From: a virus
Strand: one strand, 5' to 3'
IMG/VR virus record: IMGVR_UViG_3300045283_000318
Coordinates: 1-64,000 of that record
DNA: 64,000 bases
The notes under the pieces are model-generated. The model saw only the letters and a list, made by a program, of their open reading frames with translations, searched no databases and was not told the origin of the DNA. Position 1 is the first letter of the stretch, and every line of letters starts with the position of its first letter. The translations under genes were made by a program, and so were the position numbers. Positions 30,570 to 39,458 of the stretch are shown here, in pieces.

Positions 30570-30853
30570 TTCCGCCTCACGATGTAGTTAGCCGCCAGCG
30601 TGAAGACGGCATAGATCGACAGCGAGATGATCTGCTTCTCGTTCGGGTCAGGAATCGAATACCATAGATACCAGGCGCCGATGCAGGTGATGAGCGTGAA
30701 GAGATCAGTGGCAGCGACTAGGGCGCGCTGGCTCAGCGCCTTGAGTGCCACGGTGAGCATGGCGATCGCGACGCCGTTATCCGGCGCGACAACCGGCCGT
30801 TCCTCAGTTTCCGTTCCGCCTACGACCTCGAAGCCCGGGTTCGTCATCGCCAT
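30566..30853 (-). CDS. Two-pass membrane protein, holin-like
   Basis: 95 residues. A polar N-terminus of about 25 residues is followed by two helices (LFTLITCIGAWYLWYSI and IISLSIYAVFTLAANYIV), ending RRK. Topology resembles class II holins and small phage membrane proteins. It overlaps the exported-protein gene by ATGA. Role uncertain. Confidence 0.55.
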   Translation of the reverse strand: MAMTNPGFEVVGGTETEERPVVAPDNGVAIAMLTVALKALSQRALVAATDLFTLITCIGAWYLWYSIPDPNEKQIISLSIYAVFTLAANYIVRRK

Positions 30854-31079
30854 CGGTGGTCTCCGTCGCGTGGATACTGGACTGGAAAGAATCGAAATTG
30901 GGGAAGTCGTTCAGATCGTCGACCGGCTTCATGTTCTTCATTTTCTGGACATAAAACGGCGTCAGTGCCTTGAGCGCGTCGATGCGATCACCGAACGCCT
31001 TCTCGGTCAGCCGCGCTTCCTTGGCAATCTCGGCAGCCAAGGCCTCGTACTCGGTCAGAAAGTCAGGCTCGTTGCTCAC
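30804..31079 (-). CDS. Small helical protein
   Basis: 91 residues. MSNEPDFLTEYEALAAEIAK, EARLTEKAFGDRIDALKALT and a basic end RGRRRNGN. Overlaps the next gene by 50 bases. Likely a small virion-associated or chaperone-like protein; function unknown. Confidence 0.5.
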   Translation of the reverse strand: MSNEPDFLTEYEALAAEIAKEARLTEKAFGDRIDALKALTPFYVQKMKNMKPVDDLNDFPNFDSFQSSIHATETTDGDDEPGLRGRRRNGN

Positions 31080-34000
31080 TCCAGCACTCCCTGATCCGGC
31101 TGCTGCGAATACTGGTGCAAGCTGCTGCCGGTTGCCGACCCCATGGCCCCGCCCTTCTGGAGGGCCGCCTGCAACTCGGCGCGCGCGCTTTCCCGGGCGG
31201 CAGGATCACGGGACTGTAACCCCTTCCGCAGCCAGCGCAATGTCGAGGGCGAGGTCAGGAGCCCCCTGACGGTGTTGTAGTAAGCGGTCAACGCCGCGCG
31301 AGCTCCAAAATTGGCCCCGGGCAGCATTTTCATGGGCCCGGCCAGCTTGCCCAGCCCCGACGCCCGCCCGAACGGGTTCTCGACCGCCGACTGTGCCATC
31401 ATCGAGCCGCCGAGGTCACCGCTGGCCCCGCGCGTGGTGTGCCCAGACATCAGGAGCTTCATCTCCTTGGCCAGCATGTGCATGTCCTCAAGCGTGACGC
31501 CCGGGAACATCAGCGCCTGGATCTCGGGCGAGGTGGCGGCCAGCTTCTCGCCGGGTTCCAGGGTCTCGCGCATGAACCGCTCAGTCCAGATCTGGCGCAT
31601 CAGCTGGAACTCGGGCGACATCTCCCTGCCCGGGAAGGCGCGCGCGGCCGCCACGATCAGGTCGGGATCGCCCAGAATCTTGTCAACCGCTGCATTGGCG
31701 CCGACGGTGGAATTGGTCAGAAACCCAAGCGGGTCAGGCTTCTGCTTCGCCGCGAACTCCTTACGGGTTGCCGCCTCGACCTTCTTCATCTCGTTGGCAA
31801 GCGCCTTGAGCGGATCGGTTTTAGCCAGATTCTCGGCGTCGGCCGCCGCGGAGCGGGCGCGCAGGATGATGTCGGCCGCGGTATCGCCCGGCTTCGGCTT
31901 GATGTCGAGCTTGCCGCGCAGCGCTTCCACGTAGGCTGCCTGTTTTTCCAACCGACCGGCACCCTCCTTGCCGTGCAGGACCTCGAGCACGCCGTTGCGC
32001 TTGCGATCAAGCACCTGGCGCGCAAATGCCACGCCATCGACCTCGTCGGTGCCGAGCTTGACGGACTGCGTCAGCATGTCCTTGACGTCGGCGGCGCGCA
32101 GCGCGTCCCAGGTTTGGGGCCCGACCGTCTTCTTGATGGTCTCGGCGACCTCAGTCTGTCCGTCCCGGATTGCCAGCTTGAGGAGCGCCTTGGGATCGGC
32201 CTGGATGCCGCCGACATCGAGCGCGCGGACCATCGCCTTCAACTGCTGCTGGTTCAGCGGGCCCATGTTCTCACGATAGAAACCATCGGCCATCTTGAGG
32301 AGCTGCGAGGCTTCCTTGATCTGCGGTGCGGCCGACTCTTCGACCGGATGCAGCACCTCGTTAACCTTTTTGTCGAGAAATTTCAGCGTGCCGTTGCGGA
32401 CGTCCGAGGTCAGGTCATTCCACTTGATGTCCTGCCTGATCTGGGAGCGCAAATTGTGCAGCTGCACCCACGTCGCCTCGGCCGGCTCCTTGATCCACTC
32501 GCCGGTCTTTTCGTCCTTGACGCCTGCAATGTCGCGTAGCTTGCGCACGATCGACGGATGCAGCGACTCGAACCCTTCCGGCAACTCGGCCAGCAGCTGC
32601 TGTGCCGGCTGCGCAAGCCCATTGGAACCTGGCGGCACGAGGCCGCCGGCTGCCGTCTCGGCATCACCGTACATCTTGCTCGCCCGTGACTGGATACTGG
32701 CACGCAGGTCGACGAAGCTCTTGGCCACGGTGCGCCAGAGATCGCCCGAGTTGTAGCCGGCTTTGGCCACTTTCAACGCGTCGTCGGCCTGCTTCTCGAT
32801 CGCCTGAAAGCCTTCCCGCACCAGCGTATCCGCCGCGGTCTTGGCCTTCTCGGCGGTCTTGACCACGCTCTCGTTGCGTACTCGGGCTGCCTCGATATCC
32901 GGTGCGTGCTTGGCTTCCACGCCCGCGCGGCGGCGCGCCAGCTCCTCATTCAGCAACCGGTCAGCCTCGGCGGACTGCTCCACCGCACGCAGCCGCGCCG
33001 ACTCCTTGAGCAGGATACCAGCCTTCTCGGTCGGCACCGCGGCCGTCGGATGGGTCAGCGAGCCCTCGACCAGTGAGCCGATGTCCTTCGAAGACAGGAT
33101 CTCCTTGGCCTTCTTGTCCATGTACTTCTCGGCATTTGCCAAGTAAGTATCTGATTTGTCGAACTTCTGCTGCAGCACCTCGGCGACGTTGGTCAGATGC
33201 GGCGAGGACTCGAAGATCGCCGACGGCGACACTGCGGTACCCGGCTTGGACAGCCCGAACGGGCCCTTGCCGGCCTGCTCGCCGGCCTCGGCGATCGGTA
33301 TCGCGGTTTCCAGCGCCTCCTTGTTGGTGCCAAGGAACTTGTTTGCCACTTTCGACGCCCCGCGGACGGCTCCCTTGACGCCCTCCTTGGCAGCCGGCAA
33401 CGCGGCAAACAGGACGCGTCCGCCGACGTCGCCCGCAGCACTCGCCACGCCGGCCATCCGGGCGTTCTCCTCACCGCCTTCCGGGTCGTACACCCCGGCC
33501 AGCTGGCTGAAGATGTCGTTGATACGCTGGCCCATGTAGCCGCCGCCGTAGGCCCCCGCAGCGCCGCCCACAGCTGTTCCCCCACCGGGTTCGGCGATCG
33601 TGCCGACGCCGCCGCCGATGACACTGCCGACCGCTCCCAACGCGCCGGGGATCGCTTCGGACGCGACAAAGCCGGTCGCAGCACTCAGCCCCCGCCCCGG
33701 CTTGCGCAGCTTGCCGCCCTCGTCCTCGATGTAAAAGCCGCCCGACGGATCCTCGCGGACCTTGCCCGGGTAGAACTTCTCGAGCGCCATCTTCCGGCCT
33801 TTATCGGAATGGGCGATGTCATAGAGGGTCTGGGCGGTAAAATCGACGCCCTCGTAGAACGGTTTGGTACGGAAATTGCCTTCCGGATCGACAAACTCCA
33901 CACCCTCCTCGAGGGCGAGATAGTCCTGGTTCCCCTCGTTCCCCTTTCGGATCGGTTTGTACCGAGTTTGTCCATCCGGACCGATGAAGCGGGCACCATG

Positions 34001-34144
34001 CGGGAGCGCCGTGAAGTCTTCGTCGCCTTTGACGTGCGGCAAATCCTTGGATTTCGTGGTCTGTGTGCCAAGGTCAAGCGCACCCGCCGCGCCGGGATCG
34101 CCGGACGCCATGTTTTCCTGTTCGAGCGGCAAGCCGTCAGCCAT
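31076..34144 (-). CDS. Large ejection/internal virion protein
   Basis: 1022 residues. Near the N-terminus are two repeats of the type ARFIGPDGQTRYKP and VEFVDPEGNFRTKP. Residues 150-215 are a glycine-zipper membrane-active region (GAVGSVIGGGVGTIAEPGGG). The remaining 800 residues are long helices rich in Ala/Lys/Glu. This matches proteins injected by podoviruses to form a DNA channel across the envelope. No lysozyme or transglycosylase motif was found. Confidence 0.75.
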   Translation of the reverse strand: MADGLPLEQENMASGDPGAAGALDLGTQTTKSKDLPHVKGDEDFTALPHGARFIGPDGQTRYKPIRKGNEGNQDYLALEEGVEFVDPEGNFRTKPFYEGVDFTAQTLYDIAHSDKGRKMALEKFYPGKVREDPSGGFYIEDEGGKLRKPGRGLSAATGFVASEAIPGALGAVGSVIGGGVGTIAEPGGGTAVGGAAGAYGGGYMGQRINDIFSQLAGVYDPEGGEENARMAGVASAAGDVGGRVLFAALPAAKEGVKGAVRGASKVANKFLGTNKEALETAIPIAEAGEQAGKGPFGLSKPGTAVSPSAIFESSPHLTNVAEVLQQKFDKSDTYLANAEKYMDKKAKEILSSKDIGSLVEGSLTHPTAAVPTEKAGILLKESARLRAVEQSAEADRLLNEELARRRAGVEAKHAPDIEAARVRNESVVKTAEKAKTAADTLVREGFQAIEKQADDALKVAKAGYNSGDLWRTVAKSFVDLRASIQSRASKMYGDAETAAGGLVPPGSNGLAQPAQQLLAELPEGFESLHPSIVRKLRDIAGVKDEKTGEWIKEPAEATWVQLHNLRSQIRQDIKWNDLTSDVRNGTLKFLDKKVNEVLHPVEESAAPQIKEASQLLKMADGFYRENMGPLNQQQLKAMVRALDVGGIQADPKALLKLAIRDGQTEVAETIKKTVGPQTWDALRAADVKDMLTQSVKLGTDEVDGVAFARQVLDRKRNGVLEVLHGKEGAGRLEKQAAYVEALRGKLDIKPKPGDTAADIILRARSAAADAENLAKTDPLKALANEMKKVEAATRKEFAAKQKPDPLGFLTNSTVGANAAVDKILGDPDLIVAAARAFPGREMSPEFQLMRQIWTERFMRETLEPGEKLAATSPEIQALMFPGVTLEDMHMLAKEMKLLMSGHTTRGASGDLGGSMMAQSAVENPFGRASGLGKLAGPMKMLPGANFGARAALTAYYNTVRGLLTSPSTLRWLRKGLQSRDPAARESARAELQAALQKGGAMGSATGSSLHQYSQQPDQGVLE

Positions 34145-34152
34145 CAAAAATG

Positions 34153-36153
34153 CTATCCTACCTGGGGACTGCGCAGCAGTTTGCGCATTGCTCTGCCTAT
34201 TTCTATGTCAGTCATTCCCTCGTATGGTGATGGCGGAGGCGGCTCTTCTTGCGCGGCGCGCAGGGCTTTTTCAAAAGCAGCGGCGATGCTCGAATCATCC
34301 TCTTCCTCGTCTCCCGCTGCCATTCTGATGTTCGGACCTGCTTCTGACCGTTTTTCGCCGCCCTTTACCGGAGCCATCATCCAGAGAGGCTGTTTACCGC
34401 CTTTTTCTTCTGCTGGGGCGGCCGGTGCTTCGCTCCCGCCGGACACCGGACCACGACCTTCACCGCGATCCTTGAGCTGCTGCTTGATCCGCTTGATGAC
34501 CGGCCGCAATTCCACGATCGCCCGGACCGTGTTCGGCCCCGTGTCACCCGGGTTGAGCCCGGCGAAGATGACGCTGGCGTCCTTGGCTTCCGAGGACAAC
34601 GGGCGCCCGGTTCGATCGTTGACGACGGATTGACCCCACTCCTTCAACTCGGTGGCGATACGCTGGAACTGCTTGCGATCGGTCTCGTTCGAGCCGAGTA
34701 CGTTCGAGATCGCCTCCACCGGGCGCGATAGCGTGCCGCCGACGCCGGTGATGAACTTGTGCTTGGAAAGCAGGCCCTCCATCTCATCCATCGCCGATTC
34801 CATGCGTTCAGCTTTCTGGTACTGGGCGTCCAGCTGCATCTTGGCGTTACCCGACGGCACCTTGCCGGCCGACGCCACCTCCTTCGAGGCGCGATCGAAC
34901 GCCTCGGTATGCGCCTTTTCGGGCGACATGCCCTTGGCGACGTTCTCCTCGGTGTACTGCTTGGTCCGGCGGTCGATTTCGAACTTCTCGGGGTGCAGTG
35001 CCGGATTGCCGCCGGATGCCCCGCCTCCCCCGCGCGTCGCGCTGAGCCCGAAGGTCTGCAGCAACGCAGCATCGCGTTCCGGCGTGATCTTGCCGCCATT
35101 GGCGTCCATCTCGGCCTGGCGCGCCTCCTGGTAACCCTGGATATTCGGCGCCTTGACGCTGAACGACTGGTGGATCTCGGCCAGCCCGTCGGCGATTTCC
35201 TGCGCGCTCTTGTTCATGTTCTTCTGCATGAACGCGCCAACCGCTTCCTGCTCAGCGGTGCCGTATTTGCCTTGCCCGTCATAAATGCGCTGGATCTGAG
35301 CGGCCAGCTGCAACTTGTCGGATATGGGATCGCCGGTCTGCGGCGGATTCTTCTTGATGGCGTCCACCGCCGCCTTCTGAACAGTATGCAGGTCGATCGC
35401 ATCGGCCGATTTCATCATTGCTTCGTGCGCTGCCGCGCGCGACGCCTGCAATTCGTAGATTTCCTTGACCATGCCGTGCTCGGCCAGCATCAACATCTGC
35501 TGATCACCGAACTTGACGGCGGCATGCCTGAATTTCGCATCGCTCGCGACCGCGTCCGCCTGTCCCAGGGACAGGGCGTCGGTGTAGAGCTCGTGCTGGG
35601 TCCTGAAGCGCTGGTCGGCCAGCTGCACATTGGTCTTGAACGCGTCGAAATCACGCTGATAGCCGGCCTCGTTGCCTTCCTTGATCGAGTTGATCGCGCC
35701 GGCCATGCCGTTGATCGCGTTCTCCATCGGGGCGTGGGTGAAGGCCGACGCCACCATGGCGAACAGGCCGCCCATCGAACCGAAGCCCTCGATCGGGTTG
35801 GTTTCCCACTTCCTGTGCTGCTTCTCGGCGTCCCAGTTCTTCGGCATCTCAGCCGCCGCGACGCCCTCCTGCTGGAAAGCATGGTTGCGCACCGCGCGGT
35901 CGCGCGCCTGCTGCTCGTCGAACTCCGCGGACATGCGGGTGTCCTCGCCGACCTTCTTGCGCTGCAGGCTGGTCAGGCTGGAGACGAGACCGCCCACCGA
36001 GGAATCGTCGGCCGGCGGGGCGAGATCGGCGATCGAGGACGAAGGCGTTGCGGTCTGCCCCGCGCCGCGGTCCGCGTCGACGCCCCGGCGCCAGTCATCG
36101 ACCGCCGCCTGATCGGGCAGTCGAAGTGGTTCGTCGGTAGCGACATCAGCCAT
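34153..36153 (-). CDS. Internal virion (ejection) protein
   Basis: 666 residues, mostly helical. The N-terminal 60 residues are disordered; SMGGLFAMVASAFTHAPMEN, AINGMAGAINSIKEGNEAGY is a helical stretch with Gly spacing; the middle is a Lys/Asp-rich helical bundle; the C-terminus is Pro/Glu-rich (AAQEEPPPPSPYEGM). Its place between the other two large proteins supports a share in the same ejection complex. Confidence 0.7.
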   Translation of the reverse strand: MADVATDEPLRLPDQAAVDDWRRGVDADRGAGQTATPSSSIADLAPPADDSSVGGLVSSLTSLQRKKVGEDTRMSAEFDEQQARDRAVRNHAFQQEGVAAAEMPKNWDAEKQHRKWETNPIEGFGSMGGLFAMVASAFTHAPMENAINGMAGAINSIKEGNEAGYQRDFDAFKTNVQLADQRFRTQHELYTDALSLGQADAVASDAKFRHAAVKFGDQQMLMLAEHGMVKEIYELQASRAAAHEAMMKSADAIDLHTVQKAAVDAIKKNPPQTGDPISDKLQLAAQIQRIYDGQGKYGTAEQEAVGAFMQKNMNKSAQEIADGLAEIHQSFSVKAPNIQGYQEARQAEMDANGGKITPERDAALLQTFGLSATRGGGGASGGNPALHPEKFEIDRRTKQYTEENVAKGMSPEKAHTEAFDRASKEVASAGKVPSGNAKMQLDAQYQKAERMESAMDEMEGLLSKHKFITGVGGTLSRPVEAISNVLGSNETDRKQFQRIATELKEWGQSVVNDRTGRPLSSEAKDASVIFAGLNPGDTGPNTVRAIVELRPVIKRIKQQLKDRGEGRGPVSGGSEAPAAPAEEKGGKQPLWMMAPVKGGEKRSEAGPNIRMAAGDEEEDDSSIAAAFEKALRAAQEEPPPPSPYEGMTDIEIGRAMRKLLRSPQVG

Positions 36154-36156
36154 CGG

Positions 36157-37353
36157 CTACCCCTGACTGATGGTAATGCCGTTGAGATTGGCTTGCGACT
36201 TGCCGTTCATCGCAGCGGCCAGCGTGGCGATCGCCTTACCGGTGTTCGCCGCCTGCGCGGTGTCGTTCTGCACCAGTGTCCCGTAGAGGTTGCCCGACAA
36301 GTTCGCCGCCGACTGTCCCGAGTTGATGAGGCTCGACCCGGACGAGAACAGCTGGCTGGCGACTTGCGCCTGCATACCCGCGCGCGAGGCGTCGATCTTG
36401 GCCAGCGTGGCGGCCAGCGACGTGTTCTTGGTTGGATCGGTCGGCTGCCCCTGTGCTGCCGCATTCGAAATCGCCGTGGTCTTGGCGTCGTTGATGGCGT
36501 TGTCGACCTGCTGCTGATAGGCCGGCGGCAGGGTGCCGTCGGTCATGTATTTCTGCAATGCCTCGCCGCTCGCGACCATCTGGTCGGAGTTTGCGGTTGC
36601 TTTCTTGGCGTCAGCCGTCAGCGCCGCCTGATTGGCGGACTGCTTCTGGCCGGCCATAATGTTGTAGCCGAGGCCGGCCGCGCCAAGCGCCGTGCCGACC
36701 GGGTTCTTGGTCACCGAGTCCACGACACTGCCACCGGCCTTACCCAGCAAATCGCCGATCGAAGTCGATTTGGCTGCTTGCCCAGCAGTTGCTGCGGTTC
36801 CTCCGGCGACCGCGGTCGGATCAGGCACCCCGGAAACTCCCGCCGGTGCCGCCACGGACGACGCGCTGGTGCCCGCGGAAGGCGCACCGGTGCCGCTCAC
36901 ACCGGTCAGCGGTGACGCACCCGTATCGAACACCGACGCACCCGCATTGGCATTCGCCACATTCGGACTGAGCGAAGCGCTGGCCGGACCGAAGGAAGAC
37001 GTGCCTCCGAACGCCTGGGGGGTCATAGCGCTGGGATTGAAGCCGGACGCGCCGGGGGCGCCCATGAAAGCTTCTGCGGTGCCAAGTGCCGTGGCGCCAC
37101 CGCCGCCGATCAAACCGGCAATGTCGCCTGCGCCACCGGCCAGCGCCGTCCCTTCGAGCCCCGTGGTGCCGCCGAACAGTCCGGCACCGCTACCTACGAT
37201 GTCGGCGATCCCCCCGCCGGTGCCCGCGGCTGCCTCGCCGAGGCCTCCACCGATCGTCCCGACCCCGGTTTCAAACACTGGAGCGGCCGCTTCCGCGCCG
37301 GCGCCCGCAAAACCGGAAATCGCCTCTCCGGCAGCCATCGCCAGGTCACCCAT
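36157..37353 (-). CDS. Ala/Gly-rich internal virion protein
   Basis: 398 residues, extremely Gly/Ala/Ser-rich in the first 240 (GVGTIGGGLGEAAAGTGGGI, then GGGATALGTAEAF), then a helical part (LGYNIMAGQKQSANQAALTA, DAKKATANSDQMVASGEALQ). Composition suits a membrane-inserting ejection protein. Four bases from the 666-residue gene. Confidence 0.65.
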   Translation of the reverse strand: MGDLAMAAGEAISGFAGAGAEAAAPVFETGVGTIGGGLGEAAAGTGGGIADIVGSGAGLFGGTTGLEGTALAGGAGDIAGLIGGGGATALGTAEAFMGAPGASGFNPSAMTPQAFGGTSSFGPASASLSPNVANANAGASVFDTGASPLTGVSGTGAPSAGTSASSVAAPAGVSGVPDPTAVAGGTAATAGQAAKSTSIGDLLGKAGGSVVDSVTKNPVGTALGAAGLGYNIMAGQKQSANQAALTADAKKATANSDQMVASGEALQKYMTDGTLPPAYQQQVDNAINDAKTTAISNAAAQGQPTDPTKNTSLAATLAKIDASRAGMQAQVASQLFSSGSSLINSGQSAANLSGNLYGTLVQNDTAQAANTGKAIATLAAAMNGKSQANLNGITISQG

Positions 37354-37362
37354 GAACGCCTC

Positions 37363-37881
37363 CTAGTCGAGTACGATGGTATACACCAGATCGTGCAAAA
37401 CACCACCAAGGCGCTCGAACAGCAACCCGTGGTCAGAATTGGCCTTGGTTCGCACGTTGATCATATGTGCGCCCTTTTCCTTCATCGCCCGCTTCATCAT
37501 CGCCAGCATGCGGTAACCGGTCATGCCCTTGCGGTACTGCGGTAGCAGGAAATGGATGTCCTCGGTCGCCTTCAGGAGATTCCTGTAATGCATGTCCCGG
37601 GTCAGCAGCATGACGATGTAGCCGACCAGGTTGCCGTCGGAGCGCGCGGTCAGCACCCACAGCTTGCCCTGATCCTCGAGGCGGCCGTAAGCCTCCCAGT
37701 CCGGATCGAGCTTCTGCACCTCCTTGAACTGGGCGATTTCCTGGTAGTGCTGTTCGATCAGCGGGATCACCTCGTGACGAACGGCCTTGACACTCTCGAC
37801 CTGGAAAACCACGGGGTAGGTGTGGCGGGGCTCGCCAAGGCGGTATAAACCGGTGAGCATTTCGTCCGGAAAATCAAGCAT
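37363..37881 (-). CDS. GNAT-type acetyltransferase in the virion block
   Basis: 172 residues from the ATG in a TGATG overlap. LWVLTARSDGNLVGYIVMLL, HFLLPQYRKGMTGYRMLAMM and AMKEKGAHMINVRTKAN give the strand-strand, acetyl-CoA loop (QYRKGMTG, a Q/RxxGxG/A variant) and following helix of the GNAT fold. Several podoviruses carry such a gene beside their neck proteins, where it may be structural. Substrate unknown. Confidence 0.7.
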   Translation of the reverse strand: MLDFPDEMLTGLYRLGEPRHTYPVVFQVESVKAVRHEVIPLIEQHYQEIAQFKEVQKLDPDWEAYGRLEDQGKLWVLTARSDGNLVGYIVMLLTRDMHYRNLLKATEDIHFLLPQYRKGMTGYRMLAMMKRAMKEKGAHMINVRTKANSDHGLLFERLGGVLHDLVYTIVLD

Positions 37882-38345
37882 CAAACCCTCGCGTGGCTGA
37901 TCGTGGTGTCGAACAAGCGACCGAGACGGGTCTCGATCAAGGTCTTCGGCACGTCGGAGTCCTCGCGCACCACGATGCGCTCGGCTCCCAGCCGCTTCGC
38001 CCAGACCTTGAAGTGGTCGTAGAAATCGGCTGCCGCCTCCTGTTGGGCCTTGTCCTCACGGTTGCGGATCCAGACGAAGCGCTCTTGCACCACCTTCGCC
38101 ATCTTCAGGCCCGGGTTGTGCACGATCTGGGCCAGGGCGACCGCGTTGTCCTGGTAGAGAAACAGGTGCTCGTTATTGGTGACGAGCCCGGCCAGATAGC
38201 CGCCGATGTACTGCTCGCGAACATCGGGCAGCTTGAGCATGAACCGCTTCATCAGCCACGGGCCGTGCGTGGTGAGGTCCGCGGCTTCGAACCGACGAAC
38301 GAAGGCCAGTTCACGCGGTTCGATCTTGACTGCTGCTTCTGCCAT
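37881..38345 (-). CDS. Degenerate GNAT-like protein
   Basis: 154 residues. LVTNNEHLFLYQDNAVALAQ, FYDHFKVWAKRLGAERIVVR and IETRLGRLFDTTISHARV show GNAT-like strand and helix order but no clear acetyl-CoA loop. Coupled to the previous gene by TGATG, so the two may form a complex. Confidence 0.5.
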   Translation of the reverse strand: MAEAAVKIEPRELAFVRRFEAADLTTHGPWLMKRFMLKLPDVREQYIGGYLAGLVTNNEHLFLYQDNAVALAQIVHNPGLKMAKVVQERFVWIRNREDKAQQEAAADFYDHFKVWAKRLGAERIVVREDSDVPKTLIETRLGRLFDTTISHARV

Positions 38346-38346
38346 G

Positions 38347-38688
38347 TTACCCGATTCCTAAAATCGCTGATGCCTGATAGTGCTCGACTTGATTCAGAAA
38401 TATCCAGGCTGCAAGCAGTCGCTGGTCCTTCCAGTCAACCCCTGTAAGATCCTGCCCGGCAATTCCAAGAAGTTGGTTCTGGGCGTCATGCATGATCTGG
38501 TGCTGGTCTTCCCATTGCCCCGTGTCGTTGGGGTCGATCGGATCCAAGATATACTCCGGAAGTGCGATCTTGACGAGCAAATAGATGCGCGCGTTGATAT
38601 CGCGATGATGCGCTGCGTGCGCAAACGCCCATTGCGCCCGCTCCTCATCGGTCGAAGGCACGTTGTAGAGATCAGCCAACCCGCTCAT
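38347..38688 (-). CDS. Hypothetical structural-region protein
   Basis: 113 residues. ERAQWAFAHAAHHRDINARI, DPNDTGQWEDQHQIMHDAQN and RLLAAWIFLNQVEHYQASAI. A helical protein of about this size lies in the neck region of many podoviruses and has unknown role. Overlaps the upstream gene by ATGA. Confidence 0.6.
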   Translation of the reverse strand: MSGLADLYNVPSTDEERAQWAFAHAAHHRDINARIYLLVKIALPEYILDPIDPNDTGQWEDQHQIMHDAQNQLLGIAGQDLTGVDWKDQRLLAAWIFLNQVEHYQASAILGIG

Positions 38689-39455
38689 GGTACCGTCCTG
38701 ATCGCGGCGTAGCGATAAACGCCGCTGTTCGATGCCAGCGATGCCGACGCCGAGTTGATCTGCCGGATGTTGAGTGTCGCCACCGAGGCAACCGAGCTCA
38801 GCGAGGCGACCGTGCTGACATACCCGGCGTAACTGATTCCGGGCCCTGCGACCGACGGCGGATTGACCAGCATGAAATCACCGATGGCGGGAAGCGCGCT
38901 GGCCAAAGCCGCCGTGATCGAAAACGCCTGATCCTGCGACGTCCATCCGGGAGCAACCGTGAATGTGACAGCCACCGTGCCCGACAGCAGGTTGGTCAGT
39001 GTCGAATTGCCGTTCACCTGCACCGCGGACGGCGCGATCGCCGAAGCCGTGCTTTGCGTGGCGCTGGTCAGATGGAAACCGCCCGCGCCGCTGTTCAGCG
39101 CAGCATCGTAACGCAAACTGATTGCATTATTCGCGACGATTTCGCCGCCGGACAGCAGCACCGGCCCGCCAACCGTATCCTTGTAGATGTTAAGGGCGCC
39201 GACCGAACCCACTGTCGCTGTCGCCGTGCCTGTATTGGTGCTGGCGGCAATTCCCGTGAAAAGCATGTTAGTCGTGTAGGCCGAGATCGTTGGTGTGGGA
39301 ACGATGCCGGCCGCATTCTGGGTCAGCGTCAAGGCGTTGGTACCTGCGATAGCACAAGGTATCGGAACCAGCGCACCGAACGTCGTGAAATTGTTGTCGA
39401 GCGCAACAAGGGAATTTTGCGTGTTGTTCTCGAACTGGGTGATGCTGTAAGCCAT
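38685..39455 (-). CDS. Beta-rich tail or neck protein
   Basis: 256 residues. It starts MAYSITQFENNTQNSLVALD and continues as Ser/Ala/Thr/Val strands (SGTVAVTFTVAPGWTSQDQA, AGPGISYAGYVSTVASLSSV, ASVATLNIRQINSASASLAS). The shape suggests a trimeric fibre-like or tail needle-like protein. Placed right after the gp10-like gene. Confidence 0.6.
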   Translation of the reverse strand: MAYSITQFENNTQNSLVALDNNFTTFGALVPIPCAIAGTNALTLTQNAAGIVPTPTISAYTTNMLFTGIAASTNTGTATATVGSVGALNIYKDTVGGPVLLSGGEIVANNAISLRYDAALNSGAGGFHLTSATQSTASAIAPSAVQVNGNSTLTNLLSGTVAVTFTVAPGWTSQDQAFSITAALASALPAIGDFMLVNPPSVAGPGISYAGYVSTVASLSSVASVATLNIRQINSASASLASNSGVYRYAAIRTVP

Positions 39456-39458
39456 TCG

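Noticed and set aside
31439-32539. 366-codon plus-strand frame over the ejection protein gene
   Set aside because: Mirror of a high-GC minus gene; no ribosome site, no recognisable motif, and the minus frame has a clear protein composition.
34759-36915. 718-codon plus-strand frame over two internal virion genes
   Set aside because: Antisense shadow of GC-rich coding; its Leu/Arg/His-rich composition is typical of such shadows, and it spans the boundary of two real genes.
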